Below, piece by piece: positions 16,854 to 24,856 of a DNA stretch of 64,000 bases (within the stretch, counting starts at the first letter, position 1; every line of letters starts with the position of its first letter). Source of the DNA: Butyrivibrio sp. (GTDB lineage Bacteria; Bacillota; Clostridia; Lachnospirales; Lachnospiraceae); contig NZ_SVFW01000005.1 in the NCBI RefSeq assembly GCF_015056685.1, forward strand, positions 62,001 through 126,000. Direction: 5' to 3'. The notes beneath the pieces were generated by a model. That model searched no databases. It saw nothing but the letters and a program-made list of their open reading frames with translations, and was not told the DNA's origin. The translations under genes and the position numbers were made by a program.

Positions 16854-17678
16854 TCAGAATTCATATGTCATTACATATTCAACCTGATCAGGAGTCTTTA
16901 TACCAGGATCTTCAATCTTGCATACAGGCTTTCTCATTTCAGATATCATCTGAGTTTCAAAATGATACATTGCAATTCCCATATCAATTTTCTGAAGATC
17001 GTAATTGGCTGAAACAAAGCCTTTATCATGGTGCTCATAAAAATGAGCTTTCTTACCATCTATAACAATTCTCCATGGCTGCTTATTTACTGCTGATGGA
17101 GCATATTTTACAACTTCAAGATCATCAAAAAGACCATGTGTCTTAGCGTACTGCTCATCAATAGGGGTGTTAAAATCTCCGTCAAAGAAGAGCTCTTTGA
17201 AATCAAGTCTTGTATCTGCCTTGACTCCTTTTCTCATAAGTACTTCTTTTACGCCCATTTTCCTGGCTGTAACACCAAGCGGACTTACACATGGCATAAC
17301 CTCATCCTCTCCAAGATTTGATGCCTCTTCAAATTTTTCTCTTGGCATTGTTCCGCCTATCATAACTGTTCCAAGTCCAAGCTCATGAGCCTTCATCAAA
17401 AGCTTTTCAAAACTATAGCCATAAGCTTCCTCTGCATGCTCCTGCTTTTTAACAACAGCACTTACATAGAGCTTTTCACTTGAAAGAACCGGGCTTGAGA
17501 GCTTATGCTCAGCAGCATCAAGGAAAATGAATCTTACATCTACTCCGTACGGATTGGAAATAGTCTGCGCAAAAGCCTTAAGTTCTTCAATAACTTTTGC
17601 ATCAGGCATATTGCCATCGAATGTTCTGACGCTTCTTCTACTCTTTACAAGTTCCACAAAACTTTTCATTTTGAACAC
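16854..17678 (-). CDS. Nitroreductase-family FMN protein
   Basis: A 274-residue protein of the putative nitroreductase family. SRRSVRTFDG near the N-terminus is the FMN phosphate-binding segment, and GLGTVMIGG and APSAVNKQPWRIVI match the core of the nitroreductase fold. It likely reduces nitro- or quinone-like compounds with NAD(P)H, but the physiological substrate is unknown. A GTG at 17678 has GAGAAG at good spacing; the ATG at 17669 is the alternative start. It lies 75 bp downstream of a radical SAM gene on the same strand. Confidence 0.88.
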   Translation of the reverse strand: MFKMKSFVELVKSRRSVRTFDGNMPDAKVIEELKAFAQTISNPYGVDVRFIFLDAAEHKLSSPVLSSEKLYVSAVVKKQEHAEEAYGYSFEKLLMKAHELGLGTVMIGGTMPREKFEEASNLGEDEVMPCVSPLGVTARKMGVKEVLMRKGVKADTRLDFKELFFDGDFNTPIDEQYAKTHGLFDDLEVVKYAPSAVNKQPWRIVIDGKKAHFYEHHDKGFVSANYDLQKIDMGIAMYHFETQMISEMRKPVCKIEDPGIKTPDQVEYVMTYEF

Positions 17679-17752
17679 ACTTCTCTACTTATCTTTTTTC
17701 TATCAACATAAAGAATTCTGCATTTACTCTTTTAATTCTTTCAAAACACATT

Positions 17753-18850
17753 TCACACAGCATTCCCAAGGAGCGCCTCTACTTCTTTTCTCTTTTCGTA
17801 AAGAACGCATCCTCCATCATGATCATCCAAAAGAACTCCTTCGCTCTGAAGAGCCTTGAAGAGTTTTGAATTTATCGCCTCTCTAAGAGAAGTATCCTTA
17901 ACATTTATATCAGAATATGGCGAAAATGGGCATGGCTCTGCGCCGCCGTGTGAATTGATATGGAAAAATCCTCTTCCTGCAGCGATACAACCACCTGAGC
18001 TCTTCTCATCTCCCGGGAATGAAACAAATACCATCTCCGGATGCTCCACTCTTAGTCTTGCGATTTCTTTTTTCAGATACTCTCTGTCTTCATCTCCCGG
18101 TGCCAGATGCTTTGAGTCTTCTGTAACAGGAACAAATTCAACAAATATAACAGCCTTGCATCCCTTGTCAGAGAGCATGCTGATAAACTTCTCAGAAGAA
18201 ACGTCCTTAAGGTTCTCAGTAGTAACCGTTACAGATGATCCATAGATAAGGCCTCTTTTATTAAGCTCATCCATGTTTGAGACAAGCTTATCATAAACGC
18301 CTTCACCTCTTCTGTTATCAGTGGCTTCTTTTTCACCCTCGATACTCATGATCGGAACAAGATTTCTATTCTTATCAAACATGTCAAAATACTTATCAGC
18401 CATGTAAGTTCCATTTGTAAATATAGGGAAAAGAATATTCTGCTTTTTGCCCGCAGCCTCAATCACGCCTTTTCTAAGAAGAGGCTCACCACCTGCAAGA
18501 AGGATAAAGCTTACTCCAAGGTCATCTGCTTCATCAAAAACCTTGAGCCAGTCTTCATCGGAAAGCTGCTGAACCGGCTCTGTATCCTCAGTTGCATTAT
18601 TGCATCTGGAATAACAGCCTGCACAGTGGAGATTACAGCTGCTTGTTATGCTGGCAATAAGAAATGGCGGAATATGCTCACCTTCTTTTTCAAGACCAGC
18701 TCTTTTTTTGGAAGCAGCCTTGGATGCAAGTGCGAACTTTGCCATATACGCACTTTCCTTAGGATTTTTAAGGGTTGCCTTTATTGCGTCTGAAACAACC
18801 CTTTCTACACCTTTTGTCATATATTCCTGGATATTAAAATCATTAGCCAT
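17753..18850 (-). CDS. Radical SAM protein
   Basis: A 365-residue radical SAM enzyme. The Cys motif CNLHCAGC (CxxxCxxC), near residue 72, binds the [4Fe-4S] cluster, and AGGEPLL is the SAM-contacting GGE motif. A C-terminal GGAEPCPFSPYSDINV segment with extra Cys residues recalls a short SPASM-like region. The substrate is unknown; no peptide precursor or partner enzyme lies next to it. A clear promoter is upstream and the nitroreductase gene is downstream. Confidence 0.88.
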   Translation of the reverse strand: MANDFNIQEYMTKGVERVVSDAIKATLKNPKESAYMAKFALASKAASKKRAGLEKEGEHIPPFLIASITSSCNLHCAGCYSRCNNATEDTEPVQQLSDEDWLKVFDEADDLGVSFILLAGGEPLLRKGVIEAAGKKQNILFPIFTNGTYMADKYFDMFDKNRNLVPIMSIEGEKEATDNRRGEGVYDKLVSNMDELNKRGLIYGSSVTVTTENLKDVSSEKFISMLSDKGCKAVIFVEFVPVTEDSKHLAPGDEDREYLKKEIARLRVEHPEMVFVSFPGDEKSSGGCIAAGRGFFHINSHGGAEPCPFSPYSDINVKDTSLREAINSKLFKALQSEGVLLDDHDGGCVLYEKRKEVEALLGNAV

Positions 18851-18929
18851 AAAACATTCTCCTACAAAATGCTGAGTTTATTTTGTACTTTTTTGCCTTG
18901 TACTACTACTTTTTATATTTTATGTTAGC

Positions 18930-18957
18930 ATTATACCATGTTTTATATTTTTTGCAA
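18930..18957 (-). promoter_or_regulatory. Promoter of the radical SAM gene
   Basis: Minus strand TTGCAA (18952-18957), 16 bp, TATAAT (18930-18935), about 80 bp before the start codon. Confidence 0.55.
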
Positions 18958-18994
18958 TTATATTGTTTTCAATGCTTCTGACACCTTTGGGCTC

Positions 18995-19265
18995 AGTATA
19001 TGTCCATTTTTCCAAGAGCATTGCGGGTAAAAATAAACAAAACGCAGGTTTTTACCCAGGAGTTAGTGAATGATTTGGGCAAAGAAATAAAAGAGATGAT
19101 TTTTACCCGAGAATTATTGAATAAGCTTGGGTAAATATGAAAATAATGATAGATTTACCCAATGATTGTTTTGATAACTCGGGTAAAAGGCAGAGAAAAT
19201 TAAATATTGCCCATGGGTACTATGAAAATACGGGCAAAAGGTCAGAAAATTAAAAAATTACCCGT
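18995..19265. repeat. Degenerate 52-bp tandem array of inverted TTTACCC/GGGTAAA motifs
   Basis: GGG of the GGGTAAA-like motif starts at 19025, 19077, 19129, 19181 and 19232; CCC of the TTTACCC-like motif starts at 19055, 19106, 19158, 19210 and 19261. The period is 51-52 bp. Each unit holds an inverted pair with a loop of about 20 nt, plus AT-rich spacer that is poorly conserved. The motif pair is conserved (G/A variants keep pairing or G-T wobble) while the spacers drift. It fills the space between the radical SAM and mgsA genes. No coding potential was seen in it except the overlap with the small ORF at its right edge. Confidence 0.75.
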
Positions 19266-19394
19266 AGATAGAAAAGTAGCCCCTACTGTTCCCATCATCC
19301 TCACCGTCGGCAAGAAATAGACGGCGTTACAATCAGGTTCAGGGTGGCGGACGATTCCACGGCATATGTCTGTATCACTTAAAATGGTGATCAT
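19242..19394 (-). CDS. Possible 50-codon small protein at the edge of the 52-bp array
   Basis: An open frame of 50 codons begins MITILSDTDICRGIVRHP and ends TFLSTGNFLIF. The middle of the frame looks less AT-rich than its surroundings and has varied codons, unlike random AT-rich DNA. There is no clear ribosome binding site. Its last codons run into the first GGGTAA motif of the array, so it may be a translated gene, a remnant, or part of a mobile repeat unit. I do not recognise a family. A coding role is uncertain. Confidence 0.25.
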   Translation of the reverse strand: MITILSDTDICRGIVRHPEPDCNAVYFLPTVRMMGTVGATFLSTGNFLIF

Positions 19395-19412
19395 ATTAAA
19401 TTGTTAAAAGCA

Positions 19413-19441
19413 GAAGGCTTACGCATCCAGCGTAAGCCTTC
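19413..19441. other. Perfect 12-bp hairpin
   Basis: Arms GAAGGCTTACGC and GCGTAAGCCTTC with a 5-nt loop. The minus-strand flank is only weakly T-rich (TGCTTTTAAC), so terminator function is possible but unproven. It separates the array/small ORF from the mgsA terminator. Confidence 0.6.
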
Positions 19442-19501
19442 GTAACTATAATCAATTCTGTTTTATTTCCTGTTGCTCATGGAAAACAATAGTATTTTTA
19501 A

Positions 19502-19554
19502 CAAAAAGGGAGCATTCTATCGGAAGCTAAATGCTTACGTCAAAATACTCTCCC
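19502..19554 (-). terminator. Terminator of mgsA
   Basis: Minus-strand stem built from GGGAG/CTCCC with an inner AGCATT/AATGCT pair (19508-19554), followed by CTTTTTGTT. Confidence 0.7.
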
Positions 19555-19561
19555 AAGTCTT

Positions 19562-20032
19562 TTACAGCAGTGTCTCGGCTCTGTGCTCAATATTCTGTTT
19601 GAAATTAATAACATCATGATCATACTCTTCATCCATGTATGAAGAATGAAGCAGGAAGTCTGCTGTTGCCTTGTTGTTGGCAAATGGTATGTCATATACC
19701 TGTGCAATTCTCATAAGTGCCTTAACGTCAGGATCATGAGGTGCTGCTGTTAAAGGATCCGAGAAGAATATTACAAAATCTACTTTTCCTTCTACAATCT
19801 TGGCACCGATCTGCTGGTCTCCACCAAGTGGTCCTGAGTTGTAGCCCCTTACAGGAAGTCCCGTCGCATCTGTTATCATACGGGCTGTTGTTCCTGTTCC
19901 GCATAAAAAGTGCTTGTTTAGTATTTCTGCGTTATCCTTGCACCATTTTATAAGCTCAGCTTTTTTGCCATCGTGTGCTATAAGCGCAATGTTCTTTTGT
20001 TTCTTGATAGTTAGCGTTATTGTTTCTGCCAT
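19562..20032 (-). CDS. mgsA: Methylglyoxal synthase
   Basis: Converts dihydroxyacetone phosphate to methylglyoxal and phosphate, a bypass used when sugar phosphates build up. The 156-residue protein shows ALIAHDGKK near the N-terminus, the phosphate-binding LCGTGTTAR, and the catalytic-Asp region SGPLGGDQQIG, followed by FFSDPLTAAPHDPD. ATG follows AAGGAGAGACC. Monocistronic, divergent from the MATE exporter gene. Confidence 0.96.
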   Translation of the reverse strand: MAETITLTIKKQKNIALIAHDGKKAELIKWCKDNAEILNKHFLCGTGTTARMITDATGLPVRGYNSGPLGGDQQIGAKIVEGKVDFVIFFSDPLTAAPHDPDVKALMRIAQVYDIPFANNKATADFLLHSSYMDEEYDHDVINFKQNIEHRAETLL

Positions 20033-20129
20033 GTTGGTCTCTCCTTATGAAATGTCGCTGTTACTAATTATATATCAACAATTCTTCACGTAAAATACAC
20101 ATTAATTCATAATTTCCATCTTTTTGTCA

Positions 20130-20138
20130 TGTTATAAT
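20130..20138 (+). promoter_or_regulatory. Extended -10 promoter of the MATE exporter gene
   Basis: TGTTATAAT (20130-20138) is an extended -10 element. Transcription would begin about 7 nt later, right at the ATG at 20145, which has no Shine-Dalgarno sequence. Confidence 0.5.
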
Positions 20139-20144
20139 AGATTT

Positions 20145-21512
20145 ATGAATACTATGAATAAAAAAATTAATAAAACAATGACTGATATGACTACAGGGAC
20201 GCTTCTTGATAAGATCGTCCTTTTTGCGTTGCCCCTTGCTATTACAAGTATCCTTCAGCAGCTTTTTAACGCTGCGGATCTTGCTGTTGTAGGCCGTTTT
20301 GCCTCACCACAGGCCATGGCCGCAGTAGGCAGCAATTCTTCAGTCATAAACCTTATCATCAGTTTCTTTGTGGGATTATCTGTAGGTGCCAATGCCCTTA
20401 TAGCTATGGAGATTGGCAGCGGACATAAAGAGAGGATCAATGAAACCGTACACACTGTAATTACAGTATCTCTGATCGCCGGATGCTCACTTATCGTGAT
20501 CGGATTTTTCGTTTCCAAACCTCTTTTGATACTAATGGCTGCTCCAGCCGAAGTATTGAATCTGGCTATACTATATCTGAGAATATATTTCTTTGCCATG
20601 CCTGCACTTATGATCTACAACTATGGCTCAGCTATCCTCAGAAGTAAAGGTGATTCAAAAAGACCCCTTTACGCCATGGTACTTTCCGGAATCATAAATA
20701 TCTTCCTTAATCTGATATTTGTAATAATCTTCCACCTTCATGTCATAGGTGTTGCCCTTGCCACCGTTTTTTCAAACATGTTTGGTGCCGGCCTTGTTCT
20801 TTACTTCCTTTTGACAGAGGAAGAGTCTTTCAGACTTAGCTTCAAAAAGCTTTGTGTCAACAAGGATTATCTTATAAAGATGCTTAAAATTGGTCTTCCT
20901 GCAGGACTACAGGGAGCAGTTTTCTCATTGTCCAACGTAGTTATTCAGTCAACAGTTAACAGCTTTGGTGCTGATGCAATCGCAGGAGCCACTGCTGCAG
21001 CTAATTTTGACTTCATCTCCTACTGCGCAATGAACGGCTTTGCTCAGGCCGCTGTAACCTTCACCAGTCAAAACTACGGTGCAAAACGCTATGACAGATG
21101 CAAAAAAGTATTCAGGATCAGCATGGGATGCGGTGTTGGTGCTTCAGTTATTGTGGTACTCATTCTTTCTGTATTTAGGTATCAGGTGATAAATCTCTTT
21201 ACTACTGATCCTGCAGTTATCGAATATGCCATGATAAGAATAAGCAGTGCCTTCTACTTCCACTACCTTATTGGAACCTATGAAATAAGCGGTGGATGCC
21301 TAAGAGGCATGAACCGCTCACTATTCCCTGCACTTATTTCTATATTTGGAACCTGCGTATTCAGACTGATATACGTCTTTACCTACATACCAAAGCACCA
21401 CAACTTCAGTTCACTCTTCCACGTATATCCGCTGTCATGGTTACTTACCGGTGCCATCACCATAAGCGTCTACTTCATTGTACGCGCCAAAGTATTCAAA
21501 GAGCATGATTGA
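20145..21512 (+). CDS. MATE-family efflux transporter
   Basis: A membrane exporter of about 455 residues with 12 predicted helices. It has MATE landmarks such as the N-terminal TGTLLDKIVLFALPLA, AADLAVVGRFA, ILRSKGDSKRP and the second-half GLPAGLQGAVFSLSN. It probably uses a Na+ or H+ gradient to export cationic drugs or metabolites. The start is uncertain: none of the ATGs at 20145, 20154 and 20178 has a ribosome binding site. A leaderless mRNA from the extended -10 promoter is possible. It ends just before a long palindrome that can act as terminator. Confidence 0.9.
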   Translation: MNTMNKKINKTMTDMTTGTLLDKIVLFALPLAITSILQQLFNAADLAVVGRFASPQAMAAVGSNSSVINLIISFFVGLSVGANALIAMEIGSGHKERINETVHTVITVSLIAGCSLIVIGFFVSKPLLILMAAPAEVLNLAILYLRIYFFAMPALMIYNYGSAILRSKGDSKRPLYAMVLSGIINIFLNLIFVIIFHLHVIGVALATVFSNMFGAGLVLYFLLTEEESFRLSFKKLCVNKDYLIKMLKIGLPAGLQGAVFSLSNVVIQSTVNSFGADAIAGATAAANFDFISYCAMNGFAQAAVTFTSQNYGAKRYDRCKKVFRISMGCGVGASVIVVLILSVFRYQVINLFTTDPAVIEYAMIRISSAFYFHYLIGTYEISGGCLRGMNRSLFPALISIFGTCVFRLIYVFTYIPKHHNFSSLFHVYPLSWLLTGAITISVYFIVRAKVFKEHD

Positions 21513-21527
21513 GTGTAGTCAGTGGAT

Positions 21528-21600
21528 AAGACAGAGGGACGGTTCTTTTGACTTGTATAAATATATAAGTCAAAAGAACCGTCCCTCTGTCTTATTTTTT
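21528..21600. repeat. 27-bp perfect palindrome (GACAGAGGGACGG type), copy 1
   Basis: Arms 21528-21554 and 21567-21593 are perfectly complementary around a 12-nt AT loop. The core GGGACGGTTCTTTTGACTT recurs at 35061-35142 and, as a half copy, at 22631-22650. On the plus strand the hairpin is followed by ATTTTTT, so it likely also terminates the MATE gene. The form matches REP-like elements of Clostridia. Confidence 0.9.
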
Positions 21601-21603
21601 CAA

Positions 21604-22542
21604 TCAATTACTTTCTCTCTTTATCACAATTGGCCAGATACACATTACAAACGCAATCATTATGAAACGTGCTATGAAGTGCCCCCAGTGAGATCCGAAA
21701 GCTGCTACTACTGTCGCAGGAGCAAACCATTCTTTCCAGGCAAATGTAAGAGCAAATCCAATGCTGACAAGAAGTGGAAGATTTTTTGAACCAACCGGGA
21801 TCTCGTAGTGAACATAGTGACGCTCAATAAAACTTCCAACAAGTAAACCAACAAAAGCTCCGCATGCTTTAAAGTAATCATTCATCATTTTCTGAGGATC
21901 AACTAAAAGATTTCCTGAAGCATCGTAGTCCATTGGATACGATTTAAAATGCACATAGACAAGGGATACAACTATGAAGATCAGTCCTACAAGTGTAAGA
22001 ATATCAATTACCTTTTCATTTCCTTCTACTTTTTTGTAAACTGCAGCAACTGCGCAGATGATGATAATTGACTCTATCATTGCAACAAGAACATCCTGAG
22101 GTGTATGAACGCCAAGGAAATTCCTTGAGAAGCCAGTGAGCAGGATAAGCACTCCACAGAGAATACAGATCTTTTTCCTCTTATCCTTCTGCCATTCAAT
22201 TATTGAGCCATAAATTGTTGTTGCCGTTTTTGTATGACCGCTTGGAAAAGAATAACCGGTGGCTGCAACTTTTGAATCACCTGCCGGTTCTATAAGATCT
22301 GACCTTATCCAAGGGCGATATGCGCACACTGTGAGTTTGATAAGTCCATTGATAACCTCGCTAAACCACTGGTTGATCATGAAAATATAACCCCATTTCT
22401 TGTCAACGCCCCAAAAGATCACAAAGGGTAAAAACGGTAAAATCTCTACAGCAAACTTTGAAAGAGCATTAAAGAACTCGTCAAATAAGCCTCCTGTCGC
22501 TCCTCTTAGTTCCTGCAACCATAATAGATACTGAATGTCCAT
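21604..22542 (-). CDS. PAP2-superfamily phosphatase, multi-pass
   Basis: A 312-residue membrane protein with a PAP2 lipid phosphatase core: KLTVCAYRP (motif 1), FPSGHTKT (motif 2) and SRNFLGVHTPQDV (motif 3, with the catalytic His). After the core there are four or more extra helices, so it is longer than simple PgpB/BcrC enzymes. Likely substrates are phosphatidate or undecaprenyl pyrophosphate. Stand-alone gene on the minus strand. Confidence 0.88.
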   Translation of the reverse strand: MDIQYLLWLQELRGATGGLFDEFFNALSKFAVEILPFLPFVIFWGVDKKWGYIFMINQWFSEVINGLIKLTVCAYRPWIRSDLIEPAGDSKVAATGYSFPSGHTKTATTIYGSIIEWQKDKRKKICILCGVLILLTGFSRNFLGVHTPQDVLVAMIESIIIICAVAAVYKKVEGNEKVIDILTLVGLIFIVVSLVYVHFKSYPMDYDASGNLLVDPQKMMNDYFKACGAFVGLLVGSFIERHYVHYEIPVGSKNLPLLVSIGFALTFAWKEWFAPATVVAAFGSHWGHFIARFIMIAFVMCIWPIVIKRESN

Positions 22543-22630
22543 AATTCTTTGTTTCTCCTCTCCTCATAATTGTTTACACAATTCAGTTTAACAATTTTTG
22601 GGTAACCAGATTATTAAAATTATATTAAAT

Positions 22631-22650
22631 AAGAACCGTCCCTCTGTCTT
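22631..22650. repeat. Half copy of the GACAGAGGGACGG palindrome
   Basis: AAGAACCGTCCCTCTGTCTT is identical to part of the right arm of the palindrome at 21567-21593, without a partner arm nearby. It lies in the 183-bp gap between divergent PAP2 and YgjP-like genes. Confidence 0.85.
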
Positions 22651-22725
22651 ACTTGACTCCACACTTTTCTCACCTCACAAAATCTGCTAAATTATATGTG
22701 ACGAAAATGAAAGGCCAAGTAATAC

Positions 22726-23286
22726 ATGCCACCGATTAAACTTGTAAGAAGTAAAAGAAAAACTCTATGTATAGAAGTAACCACAAATTGCGAAGTCATT
22801 GTAAGAGCACCGCTAAGGGTATCTGAAAAAGAAATAAACAGATTCATAGGTGAAAAAGCTGACTGGATAGAAAAAAGCCTATCCAAAATGAAACTCAGAC
22901 AAAACAAAAAAGCTGAAGAAAACAGCAATCTAAAACCGCTAAACGAACTTGACATAAAGCTTTTTACCACAAAAGCAAAAAGGATAATTCCCGTTAAGGT
23001 AAAAAAATATGCGGACATAATCGGAGTTGATTATGGCCGCATCACTATCAAAATGCAAAAGAGTCGCTGGGGAAGCTGCAGTTCTAAAGGAAACCTGAAC
23101 TTCAACTGTCTTCTTATGAATGCCCCGGATGAAATAATAGATTACGTTGTAGTTCATGAGCTCTGTCACAGAAAAGAGATGAATCACTCTCCTCGTTTCT
23201 GGGCCCATGTGGAAAAAGTGCTTCCAGATTATAAAGAGCGCCGCAAATGGCTGAAAGATCACGGGAATGAATTATATTTCTTTTGA
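22726..23286 (+). CDS. YgjP-like zinc metallopeptidase domain protein (DUF45)
   Basis: A 186-residue protein of the YgjP/SprT-related family. It has SRWGSCSSKGNLNFN and the zinc-binding VVHELCHRKEMNHSPRFW, where HExxH is present as HELCH and a third ligand His follows. The function of the family is poorly known; a metallohydrolase role is assumed. The ATG at 22726 is the first in frame, with AAAGG about 12 nt upstream. Its 3' end overlaps the convergent E2-like gene by 15 bp. Confidence 0.88.
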   Translation: MPPIKLVRSKRKTLCIEVTTNCEVIVRAPLRVSEKEINRFIGEKADWIEKSLSKMKLRQNKKAEENSNLKPLNELDIKLFTTKAKRIIPVKVKKYADIIGVDYGRITIKMQKSRWGSCSSKGNLNFNCLLMNAPDEIIDYVVVHELCHRKEMNHSPRFWAHVEKVLPDYKERRKWLKDHGNELYFF

Positions 23287-24123
23287 TAAAGTTCCTTCCA
23301 AAAGCTCAGGATTTTCAATGAGCTTCTGAACAAGCCTAAGTGATCTTCCATAGTAGAATCCATCAGATATTCTCTCATCAAGAGTAACCGCAAGATCTAT
23401 AACTCTCTTCATGGTAACATTTCCATCTTTGTCATAAAATGGCTTGAATTTTTTGGTTCCCACTATGACAAATATGGAATTTGTTCCCCAGTTCATAAGA
23501 TGGTGATATCCAATATCCATTCCCAGAGATCCTAGATTTGTAAGTACCACTGAGCACTGATAAGGATCAGTTGCTATAACAGACTTTGGCATCCATCCAT
23601 GCCTGTCAAGATATCTTGCCACTGCACCAATAACATGTTTAGCAGGGAGTCTCTTGATGAAATTCATAGCGTCTGTAGACTCATCATCCTCAACTTTACA
23701 CTTCGCTATCTGTTCCCTTACTTTAAAGCTTATGCTCTCGAGATTATCAGTATCTTCTGCAACGATTCTTGCAAGAGTTTCATCTCCGTCATCCCTGAAC
23801 TCTTTTTTTACTGTAAATGCCGCTGTTATGCAGTTTCTCTGATACATAGTCTGATTGGCGATAAAGCGGTTCATCTGAGGACGAAGTCTTAAGGTCTTAA
23901 GCATTGCTGCAATAATGATATCAAAAATAGCAATCCTGTTATCAGGATGCTCCTCGTTATACTTTTTTATATAATCTTCTGTTTTAGTTATATCAACAGA
24001 AACCTTCATATAAGCTTCGTTATCACATCTGTTCGGATACATCAGTGGCATCACATAATGCATTGCATCGATATCCCTTATCTGTGTTCCATCAGATCTG
24101 TCGCCTATTCTTCTTTTTCCCAT
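23272..24123 (-). CDS. 2-oxoacid dehydrogenase E2 / chloramphenicol acetyltransferase-like protein without lipoyl domain
   Basis: A 283-residue protein resembling the catalytic domain of dihydrolipoamide acyltransferases. The fold cues are PNRCDNEAYMKVSVDITKT near the start and SVVLTNLGSLGMDIGYHHLMNWG in the second half. It has no lipoyl or E1/E3-binding domain. The usual DHRxxDG active site reads DERISDG, so the catalytic His is replaced by Glu. It is the third gene of a tight cassette after PlsC-like and PAP2 genes (1 bp gap), so an acyl-transfer or structural role in lipid metabolism is more likely than a ketoacid dehydrogenase role. Confidence 0.8.
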   Translation of the reverse strand: MGKRRIGDRSDGTQIRDIDAMHYVMPLMYPNRCDNEAYMKVSVDITKTEDYIKKYNEEHPDNRIAIFDIIIAAMLKTLRLRPQMNRFIANQTMYQRNCITAAFTVKKEFRDDGDETLARIVAEDTDNLESISFKVREQIAKCKVEDDESTDAMNFIKRLPAKHVIGAVARYLDRHGWMPKSVIATDPYQCSVVLTNLGSLGMDIGYHHLMNWGTNSIFVIVGTKKFKPFYDKDGNVTMKRVIDLAVTLDERISDGFYYGRSLRLVQKLIENPELLEGTLSKEI

Positions 24124-24124
24124 G

Positions 24125-24856
24125 TTAATAGTCCTCCTTTATGTCTGATTTAGAACGGTCTGATGTGGATACCTTAACCGACCTGAATACGGTCGCAAGT
24201 GATATCTCACTCCCAAATAAAAGAAGTTCAAGAAACAAATACATTATTACTGCCGCCAATACATCAACAAATGAATGCTGTTTTACAAAGCAAACCGAAA
24301 CGCATATCATCAGGCCCCATAGCACAATAAGAGCTTTTTTAACGGCTTTAATGTCCTTTCTAATGAGCCATGCAGAAAGAACTGCAAGGGTATATCCCAC
24401 ATGAAGGGACGGACATACGCCGGTTGGCGTATCTGCTTTATATATTATTCCAAGAAGCCATGTACAGAAATTTTCATGTTCAAAATGCTCAGGTCTAAGA
24501 TGCTGAACAGATGGCCATGCTATATAGGTTATAACAGATATTATCTGCATTCCCACTATAATCTTTTCGGCTCTTACAAAGCTCTCTATATCGTACAGAG
24601 CAAAGTCAAGAAGCGAGATTACCATGAAGAAGTACCATGATACGTAAAACAGTACAAAATACTCATTAAAAGGAACTATGTCATCGACAACACTGTGAAC
24701 TACATGACATCTGCTTTCAGGAATTAACCTTTCCGTAACAAAGTACATTATAAGGTAAGCCAGCCATCCTAAAAGAAGCAGCAAATGTCTGTACTCCTTA
24801 TCTTTAATATTTGATAATCTAAGTTTTCTATAATCAACAACTGGTTTTTTCATCAT
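24125..24856 (-). CDS. PAP2-family membrane protein, inositol phosphorylceramide synthase-like
   Basis: A 243-residue protein with about six transmembrane helices. Its C-terminal half carries CPSLHVGYT and KQHSFVDV. These match the PSLH and H-x-x-x-D catalytic motifs of AUR1-type phosphotransferases rather than the PSGH of simple PAP2 phosphatases. It may transfer a phospho-headgroup onto a lipid. The ATG overlaps the stop of the PlsC-like gene (ATGA), so translation is probably coupled, and the E2-like gene follows. Confidence 0.8.
   Translation of the reverse strand: MMKKPVVDYRKLRLSNIKDKEYRHLLLLLGWLAYLIMYFVTERLIPESRCHVVHSVVDDIVPFNEYFVLFYVSWYFFMVISLLDFALYDIESFVRAEKIIVGMQIISVITYIAWPSVQHLRPEHFEHENFCTWLLGIIYKADTPTGVCPSLHVGYTLAVLSAWLIRKDIKAVKKALIVLWGLMICVSVCFVKQHSFVDVLAAVIMYLFLELLLFGSEISLATVFRSVKVSTSDRSKSDIKEDY

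Noticed and set aside
18995..19265. CRISPR array
   Set aside because: The repeated part is only a 7-bp inverted pair in a 52-bp period, spacers are AT-rich and partly similar, and no cas genes are in the window.
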